Shown here one piece after another: positions 1 to 6,171 of a stretch of 9,554 nucleotides of DNA. Position 1 is the first letter of the stretch; the number at the start of each line of letters is the position of its first letter. Under the pieces are notes generated by a model, which saw nothing but the letters and a program-made list of their open reading frames with translations, did not search any database and was not told where the DNA came from. The position numbers were made by a program, and so were the translations under genes. The DNA is from Coliplasma sp045538555 (GTDB lineage Bacteria > Bacillota > Clostridia > Oscillospirales > CAG-382): the NCBI GenBank assembly GCA_045538555.1, contig JAZSRP010000018.1, positions 1 through 9,554 on the forward strand, in the 5' to 3' direction.

Positions 1-8
1 TTTTTGTT

Positions 9-80
9 GCCCTTCGGGGCCGGTCGATGGGTAAAGCTGTGAATGAAAACGGCTTCCCATCCACTCCATTACCTATCGAC
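9..80. repeat. Inverted repeat and hairpin upstream of dnaA
   Basis: A short hairpin (GCCC at 9-12, TTCG loop, GGGC at 17-20) is followed by a 12-bp inverted repeat, GTCGATGGGTAA at 23-34 and TTACCTATCGAC at 69-80. It pairs fully if one G-U wobble is allowed. The inner sequence offers a competing fold: GATGGG (26-31) pairs with CCCATC (56-61) and AAGC (34-37) with GCTT (52-55), leaving a 2-nt bulge. Neither fold has a T tract on either strand, so a simple terminator is unlikely. It could be the 3' part of a structured RNA, an intergenic repeat element or an origin-associated structure. The pairing is seen directly; its function is unknown. Confidence 0.5.
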
Positions 81-116
81 TTGCGCTGAAAGACAAATAA
101 AAATTTGAAAAAATCC

Positions 117-145
117 TTGCAATTTTTATATTATTGTAATATAAT
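117..145 (+). promoter_or_regulatory. dnaA promoter, sigma-A type
   Basis: TTGCAA at 117-122 and TATAAT at 140-145 are separated by 17 bp, close to the housekeeping sigma consensus. Transcription should begin near 152, giving a leader of about 35 nt before the dnaA start at 187. A weaker overlapping pair is also possible: TTGAAA at 105-110, a 16-bp spacer and TATATT at 127-132. Confidence 0.75.
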
Positions 146-171
146 AAGATATATGTATATATAATAAGATA
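139..171 (+). repeat. 13-bp direct repeat over the dnaA -10 box
   Basis: ATATAATAAGATA occurs at 139-151 and again at 159-171, exactly 20 bp apart, about two helical turns. The first copy contains the -10 box. The second contains another TATAAT (160-165) but has no -35 box at normal spacing. It could be a regulator site, an easily melted AT-rich element or a local duplication. Confidence 0.6.
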
Positions 172-186
172 ACTATGGGGTCAAAA

Positions 187-1506
187 ATGACTGACAACGG
201 TTTTGTACAAATAAAAAACATGGTTTTGGAGGAGCTGAAAAAAATATACGTTCCTCAGACTATCTCTCTGTGGCTTGAGCCCATGAACATTGTTTCCATC
301 GGCAAAAGCTCGGTCACCATTTCACTTCCGCAATATGCCAAGAATTTTGCGGAAGCACAGTACGGACAAGTTCTCAAAGAAAAATTTTGCATGATCCTTG
401 GCGTAGAGATAGATCTTGTCATCATTTCCGAGGAGGAGGTTCCCGAGCTGGAAAAACCCGAGGAAAAAGACGTTTCCGCATACAAAATGAGATTTAGCAA
501 GGACTATACTTTTCAAAATTTTGTTGTTGGAAAATCAAACAAATTGGCTCAATCCGCATCTCTTGCGGTGGCGGAGCATCCCGCAGAGCTCAACAACCCG
601 CTCTATCTGTACGGTCCCTCCGGACTGGGAAAAACCCACCTGCTTTTTGCCATTGTCAACAAACTGCGGTTTGATCATCCGGAATTCAACATTTTGTACG
701 TCACAGGTGAGGAGTTTACCAACGAGCTGATTGATTCTCTTGCAAAAAAGCAGCCCATGATATTTCGTGAAAAATATCGCACGGTAGACGTGCTGCTGGT
801 TGACGATATTCAATTCATATCCGGCAAGATGGGTGTACAAGAGGAGTTCTTTCATACCTTTGACACTCTGTTCAAGCTCAACAAGCAGATCATCATTGCC
901 TCAGACTGTGCTCCCAAAGATATCGGAAACCTTGAGGATCGCCTCAAGAGCCGTTTTGAGATGGGATTGGTGGCAGACATACAGCCACCCGATATGGAGC
1001 TGAGAATCGCTATTTTTAAGCGCAAGGCGATGGACTTTAATTACAACGTTCCGTTTGAAGTGCTTTATTTTCTGGCAGAGAATATCACCACAAACATACG
1101 TCAGATCGAGGGATCGCTGAAAAAGCTCAAGGCACACACGCTCATCACCGGTGAGACCTGCAACTATGCCGTTGCACGCAAGGTACTGACAGACTTTTTT
1201 GCGCAGCAAAAGAGTGAAGAATCGGTGATAGACCGCATCTTTGAGCTGGCCGAGCATCGGTATGGTGTCACAAAGGAAATGGTCAAGAGCACCAAAAGAA
1301 ACGCAGAGATTGCGGTGGCAAGACATTTTTGCATCTATCTCATCAGACACACCACCGACCTGTCACAAAATTCCATTGCAAAAATGTTTAACAAAAAAGA
1401 TCATTCCACCGTTATCAACTCTCTGGGATTTATTGAGAAAAAAATGATGTCCGATCCCATATTCAAGCAGGATATCGAGCACATCATTGCCGATCTGAAA
1501 AGCTGA
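187..1506 (+). CDS. dnaA: Chromosomal replication initiator protein DnaA
   Basis: DnaA is the AAA+ ATPase that binds DnaA boxes, melts oriC and recruits the replicative helicase. The 439-residue protein has the usual four parts: domain I (about 1-80), a short linker, the AAA+ core (about 105-330) and a C-terminal DNA-binding domain. The core shows Walker A GPSGLGKTH (143-151), Walker B LLVDD (203-207) and the arginine-finger segment DRLKSRFEMGL (251-261). The DNA-binding signature, usually GGRDHTTV, reads NKKDHSTV here (402-409). I chose ATG 187 over the in-frame ATG at 175. The protein then begins at the family's usual place, and only 187 has a possible ribosome binding site (GGGG, 177-180). 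That site is weak compared with the other genes here, which suggests modest translation. It is the first gene of the cluster. Confidence 0.97.
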   Translation: MTDNGFVQIKNMVLEELKKIYVPQTISLWLEPMNIVSIGKSSVTISLPQYAKNFAEAQYGQVLKEKFCMILGVEIDLVIISEEEVPELEKPEEKDVSAYKMRFSKDYTFQNFVVGKSNKLAQSASLAVAEHPAELNNPLYLYGPSGLGKTHLLFAIVNKLRFDHPEFNILYVTGEEFTNELIDSLAKKQPMIFREKYRTVDVLLVDDIQFISGKMGVQEEFFHTFDTLFKLNKQIIIASDCAPKDIGNLEDRLKSRFEMGLVADIQPPDMELRIAIFKRKAMDFNYNVPFEVLYFLAENITTNIRQIEGSLKKLKAHTLITGETCNYAVARKVLTDFFAQQKSEESVIDRIFELAEHRYGVTKEMVKSTKRNAEIAVARHFCIYLIRHTTDLSQNSIAKMFNKKDHSTVINSLGFIEKKMMSDPIFKQDIEHIIADLKS

Positions 1507-1574
1507 CACATCTTTTTTGGATATTCTTCCTTTTTTTGAAAAAAGGAAAGGAAGAACTGAAAACAAAAGGTATT

Positions 1575-1598
1575 TATTAGTAGTATAAGTATTAGTAG
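1575..1598 (+). promoter_or_regulatory. DnaA-trio-like trinucleotide run
   Basis: Read in steps of three from 1575 the bases are TAT, TAG, TAG, TAT, AAG, TAT, TAG, TAG. All eight triplets have the central A that is most conserved in DnaA-trios (5'-TA[G/A]-3'). The run points into a GC-rich block and then box-like sites, the orientation expected if a DnaA filament extends from the boxes onto this strand. The triplets TAT and AAG are imperfect. Confidence 0.55.
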
Positions 1599-1610
1599 GC
1601 GCCGTGGAAA

Positions 1611-1619
1611 TGTGAAAAA
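1611..1619 (-). promoter_or_regulatory. Weak DnaA-box-like site
   Basis: TGTGAAAAA differs at two positions from TGTGGATAA, the reverse of the DnaA box. It lies just after the GC block next to the trio-like run, where a box would be expected. An overlapping site at 1603-1611 has three mismatches. Both have the same orientation as the better boxes downstream. Confidence 0.35.
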
Positions 1620-1620
1620 G

Positions 1621-1640
1621 CCCAACAGCACCCAACAGCA
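1621..1640 (+). repeat. Tandem 10-bp repeat in the candidate origin
   Basis: CCCAACAGCA occurs twice with no gap (1621-1630 and 1631-1640). It sits between the trio/box-like region and the consensus DnaA box. A further short repeat follows, GCGGTG at 1661-1666 and 1672-1677. No known origin-binding protein is assigned to either. Confidence 0.6.
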
Positions 1641-1684
1641 GGGGAAAAAGGGGATTTTTTGCGGTGAAAAAGCGGTGCATTTCC

Positions 1685-1693
1685 TGTGGATAA
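1685..1693 (-). promoter_or_regulatory. Consensus DnaA box
   Basis: TGTGGATAA is the exact reverse complement of TTATCCACA, the high-affinity DnaA box. It is the only perfect match I found in the spacer. Confidence 0.8.
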
Positions 1694-1704
1694 TTTCATA
1701 ATCC

Positions 1705-1713
1705 TGTGGAAAC
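1705..1713 (-). promoter_or_regulatory. Degenerate DnaA box
   Basis: TGTGGAAAC has two mismatches to the consensus. It shares the preceding CC with the perfect box, so CCTGTGGA recurs at 1683 and 1703. The 20-bp spacing and equal orientation would place both on the same face of the helix. Confidence 0.45.
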
Positions 1714-1727
1714 ACAAATTATGTCAA

Positions 1728-1749
1728 TCCCCGTCGGGGAACAAGGAGG
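1728..1749 (+). promoter_or_regulatory. Hairpin and strong ribosome binding site of dnaN
   Basis: TCCCC (1728-1732) and GGGGA (1736-1740) form a compact hairpin with a 3-nt loop. Two bases later comes AAGGAGG (1743-1749), a near-perfect Shine-Dalgarno sequence 8 nt before ATG 1758. The site fixes the dnaN start. The hairpin may protect the 5' side of the message or tune ribosome access, which is inferred. Confidence 0.65.
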
Positions 1750-1757
1750 ATCTTTCC

Positions 1758-2882
1758 ATGGCAATCAAATTTATATCAGACAGAAAAACACTCCTGTCGC
1801 TGATTCTTCCCGCTCAGACCGCATCTTCAAACAAGGGCACTCTACCTGCATTGGAGGGCTTGTTGTTTACACTGGTGGGTTCAAAGCTCACCGTTTGCGG
1901 ATATGATCTGGAAAAAGGAGTTCAGACTGCAGGCACCGTTGTTCCCGTTATTGAGGGAGCAGTTGTGGTAAACGCTCAAAAAGTGGTTTCTATCGTAAGA
2001 AATATGCCCGAGTGTGACATTACTTTTGAGGCAGACGAGAGAAACATGATCAGAATTTCGGGCGGAATGAGTGATTTTTCCATTCATGGTATCACCTGGG
2101 AAGCGTTTCCTCCCCGTCCCGAGCTTGGTGGCGAAAATTCTTTCAACATCAGCCGCTCTTTGATGAAAGAGATTATCACTTCCACTGTTTTTGCGGTGGC
2201 GCAGACAGAGGCAAGACCTATTCTCACAGGTGAGCTTTTTATGATCGAAAACCGTACCCTCACCGTTGTGGCGCTGGACAATTTCCGTCTTGCTCTGCGT
2301 GAGGAGAAAAACTGTATTTTTAACAACGACGGAAAGCTCTCTTTTGTGGTGCCCGGCAGAGCATTGTCCGATCTTGCCCGCCTGCTGGATGACAGTGATG
2401 AGCCGCTGACAGTTGAATTTACGGCAAAATATATTATTTTCAAGCTTGACGATATTATCTTTTTCTCCAGACTGCTGGAGGGCGAGTATCTTGATTACAA
2501 GCGTGCTCTGCCCACCCAAAACCGTATTTTTGCAGAAATTGACAGATCCGCATTTGTTGAGAGCGCAGAGCGCGCCTCACTTTTGGTGGACGAAAAGCTC
2601 CGCACACCTCTCAGGTGCCGTTTTGAGGACGGAAACCTCAATATTTCCTGCAATACTCAGTACGGCAGTGTGAACGAAAACCTCCGCATCCAAAAAGAGG
2701 GTGAGGATATAGAGATCGGATTTAACAACAAGTACCTGCTGGATGCTTTGCGTGCTCCAAAGGATGAAAAAATCAAAGCGTCCCTCTCCACACCGCTCAT
2801 GAGCATGATTATTGAGCCCGCCGAGAAGGATCCCAACAGCAGTTACATATATCTTGTGCTTCCCTGCAAGCTCAAGGACTGA
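1758..2882 (+). CDS. dnaN: DNA polymerase III beta sliding clamp
   Basis: The 374-residue protein forms the dimeric ring around DNA that tethers the replicative polymerase and many repair partners. The length fits the three-domain clamp. Recognisable family segments are EARPILTGELF (151-161), ALDNFRLALRE (172-182, usually TDSHRLA), SRLLEGEYLDYKRALP (237-252) and NNKYLLDALRA (323-333). The C-terminus, part of the partner-binding pocket, ends LPCKLKD rather than the usual MPVRL or MPMRL type ending. A longer reading frame opens at GTG 1686, but it would run through the DnaA boxes and has no family match. ATG 1758, 8 nt after AAGGAGG, is clearly the start. recF follows after 6 bp. Confidence 0.97.
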   Translation: MAIKFISDRKTLLSLILPAQTASSNKGTLPALEGLLFTLVGSKLTVCGYDLEKGVQTAGTVVPVIEGAVVVNAQKVVSIVRNMPECDITFEADERNMIRISGGMSDFSIHGITWEAFPPRPELGGENSFNISRSLMKEIITSTVFAVAQTEARPILTGELFMIENRTLTVVALDNFRLALREEKNCIFNNDGKLSFVVPGRALSDLARLLDDSDEPLTVEFTAKYIIFKLDDIIFFSRLLEGEYLDYKRALPTQNRIFAEIDRSAFVESAERASLLVDEKLRTPLRCRFEDGNLNISCNTQYGSVNENLRIQKEGEDIEIGFNNKYLLDALRAPKDEKIKASLSTPLMSMIIEPAEKDPNSSYIYLVLPCKLKD

Positions 2883-2888
2883 CAAAAA

Positions 2889-3977
2889 ATGCAGATCAAC
2901 CGGCTTTTTGTAAAAAATTTCAGAAACGCAGAGGAGTCGGAGCTGAATTTCTGTCAGGGCACAAACGTGATCTGCGGAAAAAATGCTGCGGGAAAAACCA
3001 ATTTGCTGGAGGCGATATTTTATTTTGCTGCAGGCAAGAGCTTTCGGAACTGTCATGACAAGGAGTTGATTCGTTTTGGCAGTGAGACGGCGGAGGTGGT
3101 GTTGGATTTTTCCACAGGAACGGTGGAAAAACGACTTTCGGCAAAAATCACCCCAACCGGAAAGCGCTCTATCCGTCTGGGTGATTCCTCACCGCTGCGT
3201 GTATCGGAATATATGGGGCTTTTTCGGGCAGTTATTTTTACACCTGACCACCTGAGTCTGGTAAAAGGCGCTCCTCTTTGCCGCCGCAGGTTTTTGGATA
3301 TTGCCATCTGCCAGTCGTTTCCCAGATATGCGGGGATCTTGTCAGATTACAACCGGGTTCTTGCCCAAAAAAATGCAGGACTGAAAAAAGGTCTGCTGTC
3401 CGACGACCTTTTGACTGTTTACAACGAAAAAGCCGCTTCGCTGGCGGCTCTCATCACAGTCAACCGAAAAAAATATCTCTCCCGCCTGGAATCCGTGGCA
3501 CGTGAGTTTGTCACCGAGCTGTCGGATGGCAGGGAATCCCTTGAGCTGGTGTGTCAATCCCAGTGCGGAGACGCCGCCACCAAGGAAGAGATACAGGAAA
3601 AATATTTTAATATATTTGAATCCCACCGTCAGCAGGAAAAAGAAAAAGGACTCTGCCTGTACGGCGCCCACAAGGATGATTTTTTGATGCTCATCAACAA
3701 AAAGAACGCCAGATTTTTTGGTTCACAGGGTCAACAGCGCTCTTGCGTGCTGTCCCTCAAGCTGGCGGAGGGTGAGCTGTCTGCGGCGCTGACGGGCGAG
3801 TATCCCGTGTTTTTGCTGGACGATATTCTGTCAGAGCTGGACAACGGCAGGCAGGAGTACGTTTTGTCACGGCTGACGGGGAGGCAGGTCATTATCACCG
3901 GATGCGAGGAAGGGTTGTTTGACAGCCCCGGCAACGTGATCCGCATTGAGGAGGGATCTGTTTGTACCTTCAGTTAG
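2889..3977 (+). CDS. recF: DNA replication and repair protein RecF
   Basis: RecF is an SMC-like ABC ATPase. With RecO and RecR it helps load RecA on single-stranded gaps and restart stalled forks. The 362-residue protein shows Walker A GKNAAGKT (30-37), an ABC signature region SQGQQRS (279-285), Walker B VFLLDD (307-312) and D-loop SELD (315-318). The length is normal for the family. The start ATG 2889 has AAGGA at 2874-2878, 10 nt upstream and inside the end of dnaN, so the two genes are probably translated together. Its last 16 nt overlap remB. The yaaA (S4-domain) gene often found just upstream is absent. Confidence 0.96.
   Translation: MQINRLFVKNFRNAEESELNFCQGTNVICGKNAAGKTNLLEAIFYFAAGKSFRNCHDKELIRFGSETAEVVLDFSTGTVEKRLSAKITPTGKRSIRLGDSSPLRVSEYMGLFRAVIFTPDHLSLVKGAPLCRRRFLDIAICQSFPRYAGILSDYNRVLAQKNAGLKKGLLSDDLLTVYNEKAASLAALITVNRKKYLSRLESVAREFVTELSDGRESLELVCQSQCGDAATKEEIQEKYFNIFESHRQQEKEKGLCLYGAHKDDFLMLINKKNARFFGSQGQQRSCVLSLKLAEGELSAALTGEYPVFLLDDILSELDNGRQEYVLSRLTGRQVIITGCEEGLFDSPGNVIRIEEGSVCTFS
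3948..3955 (+). promoter_or_regulatory. Ribosome binding site that sets the remB TTG start
   Basis: GAGGAGGG lies within recF, 6 nt before TTG 3962. The strong match and ideal spacing support TTG 3962 rather than the in-frame ATGs at 3980 and 3998. Confidence 0.7.
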
Positions 3978-4237
3978 AGATGGGGGAGAGCGTGGATATG
4001 CGTGAGATAATCGGCATATTCAGTCTGGAATGTGTTCCCGGCGAGGGGACAAGGGCTCTCCTGAAACGAAAAGAAGAAGAAAAAGGCGTTGTCAGCTTGT
4101 GCAGAGATATTCCAAAAAGTATCCTGCTGTGTGACAACGAGTACGGAGACCGAATATACGTCAGCGGACTCTCTTGTGAAAGCATCCGCAAAAGATACGA
4201 ACCAAAGAAAGGAATGAAAACGGCTTGGAAGAAATAA
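3962..4237 (+). CDS. remB: RemB-like DUF370 regulator (YaaB)
   Basis: This is a small protein (91 residues) of the DUF370 family. In Bacillus subtilis the relative RemB (YaaB) lies at the same place between recF and gyrB and takes part in control of extracellular-matrix genes. The role in this organism is inferred. From TTG 3962 the protein begins MYLQLEMGESVDMREIIGIF. As I recall the B. subtilis protein, its MY(I/L)xL opening and its R-(D/E)-I-(I/V)-G-I-F motif (14-20) fall at identical positions, which supports this unusual start. A DIPKSILL segment (49-56) and a C-terminal LSCESIRKRYE helix (71-81) also fit the family. It overlaps recF by 16 nt and gyrB by 13 nt, suggesting translational coupling. 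Confidence 0.85.
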   Translation: MYLQLEMGESVDMREIIGIFSLECVPGEGTRALLKRKEEEKGVVSLCRDIPKSILLCDNEYGDRIYVSGLSCESIRKRYEPKKGMKTAWKK

Positions 4238-6159
4238 AAAACACCAGTATTCCCGAAAATAACGCCGCATACGAGGACAGTCAGATCCAGGTTTTGGAGG
4301 GACTGGAGGCGGTGCGTAAGCGTCCGGGTATGTACATCGGTACCACCAGCGTCAAGGGTCTGCACCATCTCATCAGCGAGATCGTGGACAACTCTATTGA
4401 CGAGGCCCTTGCCGGTTATTGCAAGCATATCAGCATTTCACTCAACGCAGACGGAAGCTGTACCGTCAGCGACGACGGACGAGGTGTTCCCGCAGGTATC
4501 CATCCCACGGTTTCCCGTCCCACGCTTGAGGTTATATTTACCATTCTCCACGCAGGCGGAAAATTTGGCGGCGGCGGTTACAAGATCGCCGGCGGTCTCC
4601 ACGGCGTAGGCGCATCTGTGGTCAACGCACTGTCAAAAAGAGTTGAGGTACGCAACCACAGAGACGGAAAAGGATATTTTATCGCATTTGAAAAAGGCCG
4701 CGTGGCAGAGGAATTCAGAGAGACGGGGGCAACGGATGCCCACGGTCTGACGGTATGCTTCTGGCCCGATGACACAATTTTTGAAACAGTGGAATTTGAC
4801 TATGAGATTGTAAAAAACCGTCTCCGTGAGCAGGCGTTTCTCAATGCGGGAGTTTCCATTTCCATCACCGACCTCCGAGGCGAGGAGGAGGTGTCGGAGA
4901 CATTCTTTTATGAGGGCGGAATCAGACAGTTTGTTGAGTTTCTCAACCGCAAAAAAGCTGCTGAGCTGCTTCATCCCGACGTTATCTACGTTTCGGGCAC
5001 CAGGGGAGACTCCGTGGCAGAGGTGGCGCTGCAGTACAACGACACCTACAACGACAATATTCTCTCATTTGCCAACAACATGCATACCGTTGACGGCGGT
5101 ACTCATGAAACGGGCTTTAAAGTGGGTATCACAAAGGTGCTCAACGAATACGGAAAAAAATATTCATTGCTGAAGGGTGATGACAAGCTGACCGGCGATG
5201 ACGTGCGCGAGGGTCTCACCGCCATCATCTCCGTCAAGCTGGAGGATGCACAGTTTGAGAGCCAGACAAAGGCAAAGCTGGGCAACAGCGAGATCCGTAC
5301 TCTGGTGGAGGGGATCATTACGGAAAAGCTGTCAGTCTATCTTGAGGAAAACCCCGCCACCGCAAAAATCATCATGGAAAAGGCCATTGCCGCCGCCCGT
5401 GGCAGAGAGGCAGCCAAGAGAGCACGTGATCTCACCCGCCGCAAGGGACTGCTGGAGTCAAATTCACTGCCCAGCAAGCTGGCGGACTGCAACGAGCGCA
5501 GAATGGAATACACAGAGCTGTATCTGGTGGAGGGAGACTCCGCAGGCGGCACCGCAAAGGACGGCAGAGAGAGCCAGTTCCAGGCCATTTTGCCTCTGCG
5601 CGGAAAAATTCTTAACGTAGAAAAGAGCAGAGCTGACAGAGTATATTCTTCGGTGCAGATCGTGCCCATAATCATGGCGCTGGGTACCGGAATCGGAAGC
5701 GAATTTGATATTTCAAAGCTGAGATACGGCAAGGTCATTATCATGGCGGATGCCGACGTTGACGGTGCACATATCAAGACGCTGCTTCTCACCTTCTTTT
5801 TCCGTCACATGAGACCTCTTATCGAGCAGGGCCACGTGTATGCCGCAACTCCTCCTCTCTACAAGCTGACAAAGGGAAAACAGCAGAGATATGCTTTTTC
5901 CGATGAGGAGAGGGATGCAGTCATTGCAGAAATGGGCGGAAACGTGGTGGCTGAGCGCTACAAAGGTCTTGGTGAGATGGACAAGGAACAGCTGTGGGAG
6001 ACCACAATGGACCCCGAGACCCGTATTCTCAAGCGCATCACCATTGAGGATGCCAGCGAGGCGGATGCAATATTCTCGGTTTTGATGGGCGACAAGGTTG
6101 AGCCCAGACGTGAGTTTATTGAGCGCAACGCAAAATACGTTTCAAACCTTGACGTATAA
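4225..6159 (+). CDS. gyrB: DNA gyrase subunit B
   Basis: GyrB is the ATPase subunit of gyrase, which with GyrA introduces negative supercoils. The 644 residues match the short form common outside proteobacteria. The GHKL ATPase domain has EIVDNSIDEALAG (52-64; E52 matches the catalytic glutamate and N56 the Mg-ATP ligand), DDGRGVP (83-89) and the ATP lid GGLHGVGAS (123-131). The TOPRIM domain has EGDSAGG (436-442), PLRGKILNVEK (457-467) and ADADVDGAH (508-516), giving metal ligands E436, D509 and D511. The tail RYKGLGEM (578-585) is typical. The start is TTG 4225. No in-frame ATG exists before residue 36, and the segment AAAGGA (4208-4213) lies 11 nt upstream. It overlaps the end of remB by 13 nt. 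Confidence 0.97.
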   Translation: MEEIKNTSIPENNAAYEDSQIQVLEGLEAVRKRPGMYIGTTSVKGLHHLISEIVDNSIDEALAGYCKHISISLNADGSCTVSDDGRGVPAGIHPTVSRPTLEVIFTILHAGGKFGGGGYKIAGGLHGVGASVVNALSKRVEVRNHRDGKGYFIAFEKGRVAEEFRETGATDAHGLTVCFWPDDTIFETVEFDYEIVKNRLREQAFLNAGVSISITDLRGEEEVSETFFYEGGIRQFVEFLNRKKAAELLHPDVIYVSGTRGDSVAEVALQYNDTYNDNILSFANNMHTVDGGTHETGFKVGITKVLNEYGKKYSLLKGDDKLTGDDVREGLTAIISVKLEDAQFESQTKAKLGNSEIRTLVEGIITEKLSVYLEENPATAKIIMEKAIAAARGREAAKRARDLTRRKGLLESNSLPSKLADCNERRMEYTELYLVEGDSAGGTAKDGRESQFQAILPLRGKILNVEKSRADRVYSSVQIVPIIMALGTGIGSEFDISKLRYGKVIIMADADVDGAHIKTLLLTFFFRHMRPLIEQGHVYAATPPLYKLTKGKQQRYAFSDEERDAVIAEMGGNVVAERYKGLGEMDKEQLWETTMDPETRILKRITIEDASEADAIFSVLMGDKVEPRREFIERNAKYVSNLDV

Positions 6160-6171
6160 CGGGAGGAAATA

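Larger units (their letters stand above)
1507..1757. other. Candidate oriC in the dnaA-dnaN spacer
   Basis: This 251-bp spacer is the only large gap in the cluster. In order it has an AT-rich stretch with a 9-bp inverted repeat (1527-1535 with 1540-1548), a phased TAG-like trinucleotide run (1575-1598), the GC block GGCGCC (1598-1603), weak DnaA-box-like sites (1603-1619), a tandem 10-bp repeat, a perfect consensus DnaA box (1685-1693), a degenerate copy 20 bp later, a hairpin and the dnaN ribosome binding site. The order unwinding region, trios, GC block, boxes matches the origin unwinding architecture described in Bacillus subtilis. The motifs are seen; origin function is inferred. No convincing promoter was found here, so dnaN may depend on readthrough from dnaA. 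Confidence 0.65.

Noticed and set aside
38..46. TGTGAATGA as a DnaA box upstream of dnaA
   Set aside because: Two mismatches, isolated, and inside a hairpin loop.
175..186. Start of dnaA at ATG 175
   Set aside because: No ribosome binding site precedes it, and it adds four residues before the usual DnaA N-terminus. ATG 187 fits better.
1527..1548. AT-rich inverted repeat after dnaA as a terminator
   Set aside because: The stem is weak and no T tract follows. It fits the AT-rich side of the origin better.
1621..1640. Tandem repeat as a CRISPR or plasmid iteron array
   Set aside because: Only two units, no spacers and no cas or rep gene nearby.
1686..1757. 24-residue extension of dnaN from GTG 1686
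   Set aside because: It would run through a consensus DnaA box, has no family match, and the strong AAGGAGG points to ATG 1758.
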